Shown here piece after piece: positions 29,660-38,827 of a DNA stretch of 64,000 nucleotides; position 1 is the stretch's first letter, and every line of letters begins with the position of its first letter. The notes beneath the pieces are model-generated. The model saw only the letters and a list, made by a program, of their open reading frames with translations, was not told the DNA's origin and ran no database searches. Both the position numbers and the translations under genes were made by a program. Source of the stretch: Ignavibacteria bacterium (lineage in GTDB: Bacteria; Bacteroidota; Ignavibacteria; Kapaibacteriales; UBA4661); contig CANHDJ010000005.1 in NCBI GenBank assembly GCA_947459425.1, positions 1 to 64,000 on the forward strand. Reading direction: 5' to 3'.

Positions 29660-32506
29660 TTATTGAAAACGATAACTAAACCCAAGTGAGAATGTTCGTC
29701 CGCGAATATTCGATGCTACGCGGGTACCGATTTGCTCCCAGACGAGTGCTTGATTGAGCAAATCACGAATAAGGAACTTTACTTCGGCATTGCCTAAGGG
29801 CTGCACAACAGAAATATCCACCACATCGCGCGGAAGCTCGTACACGTGCGGCGATACACCTTGTGTTTCGTACAAACCAAGCTGGGCAACCTGCACAATG
29901 CGCTGACCAAAACGGTTGTAGGCAACATTAAGCGATGTGCCGACTTCGGGATGCGTGTAATACAAGCCCGCATTGATGCTGTATGGCGACTGTCCCCACA
30001 TTTGGCGGGTTTCTGTGAGTGAACCTTGCGAGACCGTCAGAACGGAGTTTATCAGGGCAACATTCGCATTGAAACCGACGGTATTGAGTGCATCGGCAAT
30101 AAAGCCGAGTGATTTGCGGAATTCGATTTCTACGCCGTAATTAGAAGCAACGCCCTGCGCATTGGTAAACGTCCGCGCAATAACGCTTCCGGGCTGGATG
30201 GTTTCTTCAATCGCATTCTCGAAGGTTTTGTAGAAACCGCTCACAGCAAATACTTCACCCGGATTCATAAACCATTCATAACGAACATCAAAATTGTTAA
30301 TCAGCGAGCGCACAAGATTCGGATTACCAGCCATGCGGCTTTGCGATTGGAAATCAAAGAAGGCAAATGGCGCAAACTCTCGAAGCGAAGGGCGAGCAAG
30401 CGTCCGCGTTGCCGAAAGGCGGATATTCATGTCATTGGTGACTTTGTACACCAAATGAAGCGACGGTAAAATATCCGTAAATGCAGGCGCACGGTTCACG
30501 GGTTGTCCTTGGTCAGAAAAGCTAAAAAGTCGTTGCACGTTGTTTTCAACACGCAAACCACCGATAACACGCAAATTCATCGTGCCGATTTGAAACGGTG
30601 CATCCCCCATGACATATCCTGCGTGCAAGGTTTCATCTGCGCTGTACGCATCACTCAATTTAGAATCTTCCGAGATTCCCAAGCCATCTCCGCGAAAATT
30701 CTCGCTAGAAAGCAAGGATGCGGGAGATTGTGCCAAATTGATGTCGCTGGGAATATCGGTGATAATAGCGCGGGTAAGAATCATTGTCAATGAGCGGGCA
30801 TTGAAGGTGCGATTGCGGCGCTCAAAAAGGTACCCGACTTTGACTTTGATATTATTTTCCAGTGGAAGTGTCGCATTGAACATCCCGGTTAATAAATCAT
30901 CGGTCAAGCCGGAATAGAATCGCCCTGCCACCGTACCATCGCCTTGCTGCGTTGCGGGAATATCCGCACGGAACTCGTCGTTTGTTCCAACAGTGCGCGA
31001 GTAGCGCAGACGGCGGAAATCCGGCTCGTCGCGGCGCGAGGTTGAATAGCCAATTTTCCAATCAATCAAAGAGTTACTAAGCGCACTCAAGGTGTGTTCG
31101 CCGCCTAGCTGACCAGAGTACAGGGTTTTCTCGACAAATTGTGCGCTATAAAAACGTCTGTCACGATTTTGCCCCACATCTAAGCCCTCCAAGGAGACAA
31201 CCTCGTTGTCAGCAGAGCGATTGTAAATATTTTTGAATGTGATAGACGATGATGAACCAATTTTGTACGCAATATTGAACAAGCCGCCCCAGCTTACGGA
31301 CTGCGTTGCTTGTTGTCCGGCGGTTTCAAACTGCACCCGACCATTGGAAAGAATACCGTCGCGCTCAATGGTGTTAATTTGGTAGCCATTGCCGTAGCTC
31401 AGATTCGCCACGATGCCGAGTTCGTCGTCACCAATTTGAATCGGGGTTGCAAAGGACAACCCCACGCCTGTATTCACAGGTGCTGCAATACGGTTCGATT
31501 TCCAGACGTTGCTATTAAGCGACTTGCTGGCATCAATCCATTCCCCAGCGCCATCAAGATCATTCGGGTCTCCGGCACGGCTCAGAAGTTTTGTCATGGC
31601 TGTACGGTTCGCAGGAATGGATGTGGGCAAACGGCGCGTACCATCGTCAATACCCAACCAATCCAAGCGCCCGCCCTCGTAGGTGTCAAACTGCCCACTG
31701 CGCAAGGAAACATTGTCGTTGTATGCGGTGGAAACAGAGGCTTTGAAAAAGGTTTTTTCGGGAAAGTCAATGGTGTTTAATTGAACCAAACCACCAGCAA
31801 AGTTGCCCGGAAGGTCGGGGGTAAAGGATTTGGCAACGTTGGCATTTTGTAAAAATTCGGAGGGAAACATATCGAAAGCAAACGCTTTTTTGTCCGGTTC
31901 GGTGGACGAAAGCGATGCGCCATTGAGCGTGGTATTGCTATATCGTTCACTCACGCCACGCACATAGACAAACTTTCCTTCGACCAAGGTAACGCCCGGT
32001 ACACGCCGCAAAGCCTGACCTGCGTCACTATCGGGTAATTTCTTGATTTCCGCCTCACTAATTCCGTCGCTCACCTGAGCCGCATTTTTGCGTTGGGAAA
32101 GAATGGCGGCTGCGTTATCGTTAATGCGTGAGGATTGGACAACAACTTCTTCTGTTTTCTTAACAGCAGATTCCATAACGACGTTCAGCGAAACGCTTTG
32201 TCCGTCGCTGACCACAACACCTTCAAAGGTTCTGGGCTTAAAGCCGATGTAGTTGAAGCGCAGGGAGTACGTGCCAGCAGGAACGCCTTTGATGCTGTAT
32301 GCACCTTTCACATCAGCAATTGCGCCCTTTTTGCTATTCAACACTTGAACAGTAGCACCGCGCAATACCTCACCATTTTCGCCATCGCGGACGGTGCCGG
32401 AGATTGTACCACCTGCTGAAGGTGCTTGAGCAAAAACAGACGGGGAATCGGCAATAACACTCGCCAAAGAAAGGATAACAACGCAGAAACGCAGTAACAA
32501 GCGCAT
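29660..32506 (-). CDS. TonB-dependent receptor with N-terminal carboxypeptidase-like regulatory domain
   Basis: GGTISGTVRDGENGEVLRGATVQVLNSKKGAIADVKGAYSIKGVPAGTYSLRF, plug region RVPGVTLVEGKFVYVRGVSERYSNTTLNGA, terminal Phe-containing strand FSLGFSYRFQ. Confidence 0.93.
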   Translation of the reverse strand: MRLLLRFCVVILSLASVIADSPSVFAQAPSAGGTISGTVRDGENGEVLRGATVQVLNSKKGAIADVKGAYSIKGVPAGTYSLRFNYIGFKPRTFEGVVVSDGQSVSLNVVMESAVKKTEEVVVQSSRINDNAAAILSQRKNAAQVSDGISEAEIKKLPDSDAGQALRRVPGVTLVEGKFVYVRGVSERYSNTTLNGASLSSTEPDKKAFAFDMFPSEFLQNANVAKSFTPDLPGNFAGGLVQLNTIDFPEKTFFKASVSTAYNDNVSLRSGQFDTYEGGRLDWLGIDDGTRRLPTSIPANRTAMTKLLSRAGDPNDLDGAGEWIDASKSLNSNVWKSNRIAAPVNTGVGLSFATPIQIGDDELGIVANLSYGNGYQINTIERDGILSNGRVQFETAGQQATQSVSWGGLFNIAYKIGSSSSITFKNIYNRSADNEVVSLEGLDVGQNRDRRFYSAQFVEKTLYSGQLGGEHTLSALSNSLIDWKIGYSTSRRDEPDFRRLRYSRTVGTNDEFRADIPATQQGDGTVAGRFYSGLTDDLLTGMFNATLPLENNIKVKVGYLFERRNRTFNARSLTMILTRAIITDIPSDINLAQSPASLLSSENFRGDGLGISEDSKLSDAYSADETLHAGYVMGDAPFQIGTMNLRVIGGLRVENNVQRLFSFSDQGQPVNRAPAFTDILPSLHLVYKVTNDMNIRLSATRTLARPSLREFAPFAFFDFQSQSRMAGNPNLVRSLINNFDVRYEWFMNPGEVFAVSGFYKTFENAIEETIQPGSVIARTFTNAQGVASNYGVEIEFRKSLGFIADALNTVGFNANVALINSVLTVSQGSLTETRQMWGQSPYSINAGLYYTHPEVGTSLNVAYNRFGQRIVQVAQLGLYETQGVSPHVYELPRDVVDISVVQPLGNAEVKFLIRDLLNQALVWEQIGTRVASNIRGRTFSLGFSYRFQ

Positions 32507-32578
32507 ACAACAAGGGTAAAAGTGATGAAAGTGTTGGAAGTATCGTGTCTTTGAGACGTGCAAAATTAGCTCTGCTAC

Positions 32579-32621
32579 ATTACGTGAATGTTACAAGCCA
32601 TGTTAAATTCTGGTAACATTG
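32579..32621 (-). promoter_or_regulatory. shared upstream element, copy A (Pho-box-like direct repeats)
   Basis: Minus strand CAATGTTACCAGAATTTAACATGGCTTGTAACATTCACGTAAT aligns to copy B along its length with a 1 nt gap. Confidence 0.6.
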
Positions 32622-32783
32622 CCGCAAAACAATACCCCGACGCGATAGTAATTATTTGCGATGCTGCCTATTTTGAAGCCGATTTCTTTAGAGTTTGCGC
32701 ATCTGCTCGTTTTTTGGCATTTTGGGAGTTTTGTATCTCTACGCTAACCAAAAAATTTCTTATTCCTCATTCATCACAACAAT

Positions 32784-33770
32784 ATGATTGCATTTATCAC
32801 TGGCGCAACGGGCTTCGTGGGAAGTTTTGTTGCCGAAGAATGTTTGCGGCGCGGGTACACCGTGCGCTGCCTTACCCGTGCTACAAGCAGTTTGCAATGG
32901 CTCGAAGGCTTACCAGTGGAGCGGGCTGTCGGGTCATTGACCGATAGCGCTTCGCTCGAAAAAGCGGTTGCCGGAGCAGATATTATCATTCACATTGCCG
33001 GTTTGACGGCTGCTCGGAACCGCGAGGAATTTTTTCAAGGAAATCATGTTGGCACAAAGAATCTTTTGGATGCCGCCCTGAAAGCCGCACCAAATCTAAA
33101 GCGTTTTCTGCATTTAAGCAGCTTGACCGTTTGTGGTCCGGCACAGTCGCTGGAGCGCCCGACTTTGGAATCCGACCCCTGCAAGCCGCTTACCGCCTAC
33201 GGTGAAAGCAAAAAAGAAGCAGAAGATGAAGTGAATGCCCTCAAAGACAAACTCCCTATCACAATAGTCCGCGCACCCGCTATTTACGGGCAGCGCGACA
33301 CCGCAATTTTTGATTATTTCAAAGCCGTCAATAGCGGAGTTTCGGCACTCATTGGTTTTGACGATAAACGCCTCAGCCTTGTTCACGTCGAAGACCTTGC
33401 TCGTGGGATTGTTGACGCGGCGGAATCGCCCGCAACCATCGGTGAAACCTACTTTATCGCCGATGAGCCGTTTTATTCATGGGTAGAAATCACCGATGTT
33501 ACCAAACGAGCGTTAGGGAAAAAAGCAATTCTCACCATTCGACTCCCCCACGCAGCCGTGATGGGCGTTGCAGGTATTTCCGAGTTTTTTGGAAAATTTT
33601 CTGCAAAGCCACCAGTCTTTAACTACGAAAAAGGTGTGGATTTTGTTCAAAAATATTGGATAGGTTCGACGGAAAAAGCACGGCGCGACTTTGGCTACGA
33701 ATCACGCTTGGGGCTGGAACACGGTATTCCGAAAACAATTCATTGGTATAAAGAACACAAATGGTTCTAA
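32784..33770 (+). CDS. NAD-dependent epimerase/dehydratase (extended SDR)
   Basis: MIAFITGATGFVGSFVAEECLRRGYTVRCLTR; YGESKKEAE; TIVRAPAIYGQRD. Confidence 0.92.
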   Translation: MIAFITGATGFVGSFVAEECLRRGYTVRCLTRATSSLQWLEGLPVERAVGSLTDSASLEKAVAGADIIIHIAGLTAARNREEFFQGNHVGTKNLLDAALKAAPNLKRFLHLSSLTVCGPAQSLERPTLESDPCKPLTAYGESKKEAEDEVNALKDKLPITIVRAPAIYGQRDTAIFDYFKAVNSGVSALIGFDDKRLSLVHVEDLARGIVDAAESPATIGETYFIADEPFYSWVEITDVTKRALGKKAILTIRLPHAAVMGVAGISEFFGKFSAKPPVFNYEKGVDFVQKYWIGSTEKARRDFGYESRLGLEHGIPKTIHWYKEHKWF

Positions 33771-33888
33771 GAGGCGACTCAAAAAATGAACAAAGTCGTA
33801 TATTGCGGTCGATGAATATGAGAATGTGGCTACGTCGCATCGGTTCGATTTAACTTCCTTTTACCGTTTCGCTTGCAAAAGGCTTGTT

Positions 33889-34299
33889 ATGCTGCTATAC
33901 AAGAAAACCCCAACACTTTCGATATATTATTCCTACGAACTCTACGCGGCACTTGCTCTCTGGCAAGGCAATATGACGGGCGCAGATATTCAAGAGTCGG
34001 CAGATTCTATCGAAGATGTTCTGCGCGAGTACAAAACGGTGAAATTGGTAACATATTCCGTTCCCGTCCGCATTATTGACCGCAAAGCCGCACAGTATCT
34101 TGCTGTGGAGTGGCTTCCGCGTGTAGCGGGAACGGTACTGCAATATTGGGCAGATGTTGTGCCGCGTCTTTCCCTCACATCACCTTCTGACGTGCCGGAA
34201 TCCCTAGACAACGTTGTCGAAAGCCACGATATTCCCGGCATCACCATTGCTCAGTTTGGAAATATTGAAGTTGCTAAAAAGTGGATTCATCAGAAGTAA
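33889..34299 (+). CDS. hypothetical protein, possible STAS/SpoIIAA-like fold
   Basis: ORF with ATG at 33889 followed by a terminator; fold assignment weak. Confidence 0.6.
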   Translation: MLLYKKTPTLSIYYSYELYAALALWQGNMTGADIQESADSIEDVLREYKTVKLVTYSVPVRIIDRKAAQYLAVEWLPRVAGTVLQYWADVVPRLSLTSPSDVPESLDNVVESHDIPGITIAQFGNIEVAKKWIHQK

Positions 34300-34383
34300 A
34301 TCTTGCACGTAAGATTTTGAATACAAAAGGATTACACCAAACCTTTAACAGACTCAGGATAAAATCAGCAACGCCCTGCTGCG

Positions 34384-34421
34384 AAAAACGCCCGTATTTT
34401 CAGAAAATACGGGCGTTTTTT
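34384..34421. terminator. bidirectional terminator
   Basis: AAAAACGCCCGTATTTT-CAG-AAAATACGGGCGTTTTTTT. Confidence 0.92.
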
Positions 34422-34464
34422 TACGCTTTACTCCATCATTTTGGCGCGTCCAATCGGCACATTA

Positions 34465-34923
34465 TCAGAAAAAGAATTCAATACCAAGCCTTGCGCTGGG
34501 GAACGACACGGATAATGACGGCAAGACCTCTCCTTGGAATCCAAATTCAATGGGGTCTATTTGCGCCAGCACAGCAGCATTTGGGCTAACACTGTAACGC
34601 AGTCCGAGCGAAGCGCCCAGAAAGCCTTGCTCACGGTAGCCCGTCGTGGCGGGGCGAAAATTATAGGAAAGCGCCGCGAATGGTGCAATACCGCTTGCTG
34701 CCAAAGGCAGAAGTACACGCCCAAATGCTCCAAACCCTCGCGTCCCGGCGGACAAACCCGCATGAATATTGGGCGAAACGGTATAGACAGCATACAGGGA
34801 TTGACTTGAACCAATAGCGATACCAGCACCCAAGCGCTGTTCGGTCTGTTGTGCCTTTGCGGTGCAGCAAAGAGCGCTCACCAGCAATGCTAGAAGGCAC
34901 GCTCTGAACATCGAAGTTTTCAT
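34465..34923 (-). CDS. small outer membrane beta-barrel protein
   Basis: Signal peptide MKTSMFRACLLALLVSALCCTAKAQ, alternating barrel strands, terminal FF. Confidence 0.7.
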   Translation of the reverse strand: MKTSMFRACLLALLVSALCCTAKAQQTEQRLGAGIAIGSSQSLYAVYTVSPNIHAGLSAGTRGFGAFGRVLLPLAASGIAPFAALSYNFRPATTGYREQGFLGASLGLRYSVSPNAAVLAQIDPIEFGFQGEVLPSLSVSFPSARLGIEFFF

Positions 34924-34951
34924 AGAAATTGGGTAAGATGTGGAAAGAAAT

Positions 34952-34973
34952 ATCCCTTGAATTCAAGGGGTCA
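34952..34973 (+). repeat. left copy of TTGAATTCA-centred palindromic repeat
   Basis: ATCCCTTGAATTCAAGGGGTCAG; core CCCTTGAATTCAAGGG is a perfect 16 bp palindrome. Confidence 0.7.
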
Positions 34974-35037
34974 GCAATACTTAAAATTTGCTAATCAGGA
35001 ATAATTTCTTATTTTCCTCACAATCAATGTAGCACCT

Positions 35038-35049
35038 CTTGAATTCAAG
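35038..35049. repeat. partial internal copy of the same palindrome
   Basis: CTTGAATTCAAG, perfect 12 bp palindrome. Confidence 0.6.
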
Positions 35050-35089
35050 CCTCTCCGAGAATATATTAGAACCTGAGGATTAAATATTT

Positions 35090-35488
35090 ATGGCAAAAGA
35101 GTCACGATTTACGATAGATGATACCTTTTTCCAGTCTATCAAGATCTTTCTAAACCCGGTTATCCCAAGCAACGATATTATTCAATATGCACTCAGCCTA
35201 TTTCAATGGGCTGTGGGTGAAATACGCCAGGGCAACAAAATTGGCTCGCTCGACAAAGATGATGTTTTACATGAAATTACTATGCCCTTTCAGAGTAATA
35301 TTGTCGTTCAGTCCTATGAAGAAAGAAGAGATCAAACAAATGATAATGAAAGAGAATCGGCTTCCAACGAAAATTTCGATCAACTTGTTGATAAAATGCT
35401 TGACATTCTAGATAGGGATAATAAACAATTTTCCCAACATCTCAACTTGTATGAGGAACTTCGAGCAATAAGAAAAAAAAAAACATGA
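35090..35488 (+). CDS. hypothetical protein, possibly an RHH-like small regulator
   Basis: DIIQYALSLFQWAVGEIRQGNKIGSLDKDDVLHEITMP resembles RHH-associated small proteins; ATGA overlap with the next gene. Confidence 0.65.
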   Translation: MAKESRFTIDDTFFQSIKIFLNPVIPSNDIIQYALSLFQWAVGEIRQGNKIGSLDKDDVLHEITMPFQSNIVVQSYEERRDQTNDNERESASNENFDQLVDKMLDILDRDNKQFSQHLNLYEELRAIRKKKT

Positions 35489-35679
35489 CCGAACTCGGTT
35501 TGGCTATTGTAACGAAACTTACTTCTGACATTAGGAAAAAAATTCCAGAGATTCTTGAACAGGAATACATTACTCTAGAGGTTCGTAAGCAACTATTTTC
35601 ATTTTTTAGATATTGCGATATTCCCGCCGAAGAAGAAAAAAGATATAGAGAACAAATCAACAAAATGCCCATCAAATAA
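35485..35679 (+). CDS. hypothetical small protein, 64 aa, translationally coupled to the upstream gene
   Basis: ATGA overlap; follows an A11 tract. Confidence 0.6.
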   Translation: MTELGLAIVTKLTSDIRKKIPEILEQEYITLEVRKQLFSFFRYCDIPAEEEKRYREQINKMPIK

Positions 35680-35691
35680 CTATCGCTTGTT

Positions 35692-36153
35692 ATGGCGAAA
35701 AGCATATCTTTAGAGGAACGAATTGCTAAGGTATTTACGAGTACATTCCAGCCTCATGTAAAAAAATCACTTTCCGAACATGGTGTAGGGCTTGCCAAAT
35801 GGGTACTCGTTATTATCTCTGTCTGCATACTTATTTTTACATCCATTGTTGCATTTCAAGAATTTGAACATAGAAATACCATAGACAATATCGCATCTAA
35901 AGCACCAGTGTCCCCAACAAATCTTATACTTCAGCAACAACTACAAGGTAAGTCGGACGCTTTGCGGGACGCAACTACTCGTGACAGTCTAAAAATCCGC
36001 CAGACAATAGACCTCCTCACAGCACTAGAAACACAGCGTAAATCAAGCCGAGATTTTTGGTTCACTGTCATTCAACTTACTCTACTCAACCTACTCCTGC
36101 CTACCTTAACAGCTATATTAGGCTATGTCTTTGGACGCGATAAAGGTGACTAA
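35692..36153 (+). CDS. hypothetical membrane protein with TM segments near both ends and a central helical region
   Basis: WVLVIISVCILIFTSIVAF and VIQLTLLNLLLPTLTAILGYVFG hydrophobic segments; 12 nt after the previous gene. Confidence 0.7.
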   Translation: MAKSISLEERIAKVFTSTFQPHVKKSLSEHGVGLAKWVLVIISVCILIFTSIVAFQEFEHRNTIDNIASKAPVSPTNLILQQQLQGKSDALRDATTRDSLKIRQTIDLLTALETQRKSSRDFWFTVIQLTLLNLLLPTLTAILGYVFGRDKGD

Positions 36154-36210
36154 AAAAAGAGTGAGAGTAACGGAATTTTTTCGATTTCGATACTCATACA
36201 ATGAAAAAAT

Positions 36211-36232
36211 AATCCTTGAATTCACGGGCTTC
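36211..36232 (+). repeat. right copy of TTGAATTCA-centred repeat, same orientation as the left copy
   Basis: AATCCTTGAATTCACGGGCTTCAG versus TATCCCTTGAATTCAAGGGGTCAG. Confidence 0.65.
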
Positions 36233-36271
36233 AGTGTAAAGGAAAACAGAGACAAATGCTGAGGAAACAAC

Positions 36272-37090
36272 CTATTTGCCAGCCGCAAAACGCTCCGCAT
36301 GGAGAAGAATAGTAGTTTCAATATCGGATGAAGGTTGTAGAATCCCTGTTCCTATTTCTCCTTGGGTAAACTGGTATAACGACGAAAATGAGCCGGGAGG
36401 TTCGCTGCGAATAGCGTCATTAAATTTCGTGTCATTTGCCGCCAGCAAAAGAGAAGCCAGCAACCACAAGCCATCACCCGTTCCGATAAGAACTCTGTCA
36501 TAGTTGTACTGAGTCTTTTCCCGATGTTTTGCGATAACCTTGGCTGCAAGTTGGCGTTTTTCTAGTGTGTTGAGCCTCTTCAAAAAAGACTCTCGCGTGA
36601 GTGCTAATTCTATTGAAGCCAGTTGGGCTTGAATTTCGTAGGCATCTTCGGTAGCAGCCGATTGTATCACGGGTGAACACGCCGCCTCAAGTCTATCATA
36701 TCGCTCCATCATGGTTTGGTAGGCATCGGGGCGTTGCTCCAATGCTTGCCACGTATTCATGGTAAAAAATTCTTGTCTGCCTCGTGCTAAGGATTTCCGC
36801 AACTTCAAACTTGCTTGCGTATGAGGATTTGCTAAACAACTTTCCAAAAGCCCTCGTGTGGACATTGGGGGAATAAGGCTATCGGGGATATTCGTCGGAA
36901 TCGCCGTTATTCCGTGTGGTCGTAGCGGCGCATAGATGTAGCGGTCGGCAGTGTTGTAGGTGTATTTTGCCTTACACTCTTCGAGTGAAGGCATCTGTAT
37001 TTGTTGTATGGTACCGCACGAGGCAGAGACTAACGCCACAAGACTAACACACACACGGCATACTGTTCTGGAATACAGAAATTGTACCAT
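36272..37090 (-). CDS. hypothetical lipoprotein
   Basis: MVQFLYSRTVCRVCVSLVALVSASCGTIQQ lipobox; start moved to 37090. Confidence 0.75.
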   Translation of the reverse strand: MVQFLYSRTVCRVCVSLVALVSASCGTIQQIQMPSLEECKAKYTYNTADRYIYAPLRPHGITAIPTNIPDSLIPPMSTRGLLESCLANPHTQASLKLRKSLARGRQEFFTMNTWQALEQRPDAYQTMMERYDRLEAACSPVIQSAATEDAYEIQAQLASIELALTRESFLKRLNTLEKRQLAAKVIAKHREKTQYNYDRVLIGTGDGLWLLASLLLAANDTKFNDAIRSEPPGSFSSLYQFTQGEIGTGILQPSSDIETTILLHAERFAAGK

Positions 37091-37453
37091 GATTATCTCC
37101 TTTCGGTAAACGTTGTTGTTCGGTTGTACATTTTCACTCAACTATTGAGATTGTCCATTGTAGCCCATTCTAGTATTTGTCTGAATAACACACAAATCTA
37201 CATCGTTTTGTCTATGCCAAACAATGGGAAAGGTATGAAAGTGTAATTTTGCGGAACGAATATGTCATTTGGGGCGTATTTTTTTCTCAATGCCAATCTA
37301 TATCATCAATACAGCATATGTGCAATCATATTCGCTACGCTGCCGAAAGGCTTGCGTCACCTTGCAAGACACGCTACAAACACAGTTACCTCTTGGATCT
37401 GCATTTCGGGATATGAGATTATCCACGATGTAATCTCGTCAATCACATGGTGA

Positions 37454-38659
37454 TTATGCACGGTTCTCCCGCAAAGCCCTCGTCAATACTTGCACCTCCG
37501 CCCGTTCCTGCTGCCGAATAATACTGACCGTCTCGCCTGCGCCTAAACTCTCAGACGCACTCATCATGCGCCCTTCACGCTCAATAAGCGCAAAACCTTT
37601 GCTCAAAGGAGCATACGGATGCAGCGATGCGAGATGCTGACCGAGCGCACGCAATCGCTGACTCTCCTGCATGAGCAAACGTGGAACGGTAGTATTCATG
37701 CGGGTTTGATAATCGTCAAGTAATTGTTGTTTGTGGCGAAGTTCATCGGGGAATCGCGTGAGAGCGCTTTTTGTTGCGAGAAATCCAATGCGCTGCTGGA
37801 GCATACTCAATCGCTGCTGTACCGTGCGTGTCAAATATGCCTCTGTCCCTTGTAAGGCGCTCCATATCTCGTTTTGGTCGCGCACGGCAAGTTCGGCGGC
37901 GGCGGTCGGCGTGGCAGCACGAACATCGGCAACAAAATCCGCAATCGTGAAATCAATTTCATGCCCAACGGCAGATATAATGGGCTTTTCGGAGGTAAAA
38001 ATCGCTTCGGCAACAATTTCCGTATTAAACGCCCACAAATCCTCAATCGAACCGCCACCGCGCCCGACGATAAGCAGGTCGCAATCGGTGGCATTCAATT
38101 CGGCAATCGCACGGGCAATATCCTCTGCCGCACCCTCGCCCTGCACCAGCGTCGGACGCACGAGTACGTGTGCTGCGGGCATACGCCGCGCCAATGTTGC
38201 GATAATATCCCGCACCGCCGCTCCTGTCGGCGAAGTCGCCACACCAATTTTCAGAGGAAAGCGCGGAAGCGACTTTTTATGCGCCGCATCGAACCATCCA
38301 CGCTCATAGAGCGCACGTTTGAGTGCTTCAAATGCCAGTTGCAAATCACCCGCTCCGAGTGGCTCCATTGCCCTGCACTCAAGCTGTACTGCGCCTTGCG
38401 GGGCGTACATGGTGATTTTGCCCTTCGCAATGACGCTCATACCGTTGGTGGGCGTAAAACGGAGCGGACTGCTGCGCCACATCACGGCTTTTAACTGCGC
38501 ACCGCTATCTTTCAAGGAAAAATATCGATGACCTGATGAGTGATTGACAAAATTTGAGATTTCACCCCGCACAATCACTGTGCTGAAGCCACTTTCGAGC
38601 GTTTGTTGAATAGATCGGGTAATATCGCTGACCGAAAATATGTGGTCGGAAGTTGTCAT
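37454..38659 (-). CDS. xseA: exodeoxyribonuclease VII large subunit
   Basis: VRGEISNFVNHSSGHRYFSLKDSGAQLKAVMWR; VATSPTGAAVRDIIATLARR; IVGRGGGSIEDLWAFNTEIVAEAI; SAVGHEIDFTIADFVADVRAATPTAAAEL. Confidence 0.96.
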   Translation of the reverse strand: MTTSDHIFSVSDITRSIQQTLESGFSTVIVRGEISNFVNHSSGHRYFSLKDSGAQLKAVMWRSSPLRFTPTNGMSVIAKGKITMYAPQGAVQLECRAMEPLGAGDLQLAFEALKRALYERGWFDAAHKKSLPRFPLKIGVATSPTGAAVRDIIATLARRMPAAHVLVRPTLVQGEGAAEDIARAIAELNATDCDLLIVGRGGGSIEDLWAFNTEIVAEAIFTSEKPIISAVGHEIDFTIADFVADVRAATPTAAAELAVRDQNEIWSALQGTEAYLTRTVQQRLSMLQQRIGFLATKSALTRFPDELRHKQQLLDDYQTRMNTTVPRLLMQESQRLRALGQHLASLHPYAPLSKGFALIEREGRMMSASESLGAGETVSIIRQQERAEVQVLTRALRENRA

Positions 38660-38702
38660 AAAATGCTGTCTGAAAAGTGAGAGTGATTCACGATTTTGCG
38701 AA

Positions 38703-38745
38703 AAAATAATGTATTATTTTGACATTGCCCACCTTTTGTTATATT
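38703..38745 (+). promoter_or_regulatory. promoter with overlapping 18 bp palindromic operator candidate
   Basis: AAAATAAT-GT-ATTATTTT (38703-38720) overlapping TTGACA (38719-38724); TATATT at 38740-38745. Confidence 0.45.
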
Positions 38746-38827
38746 GCGCCTGATGCACGGTACAGAGGATACCGAATCTGTGTGATTACCCCACTCGTTC
38801 CACTACTACCATTTTTTGGAGGTTTGT

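Noticed and set aside
31310-31780. 156 aa ORF antisense to the TonB receptor
   Set aside because: Antisense shadow ORF inside a strongly supported gene; many similar ORFs in the track were dismissed for the same reason.
37262-37453. 63 aa + strand ORF between a lipoprotein gene and xseA
   Set aside because: No credible Shine-Dalgarno, no recognisable features; likely spurious.
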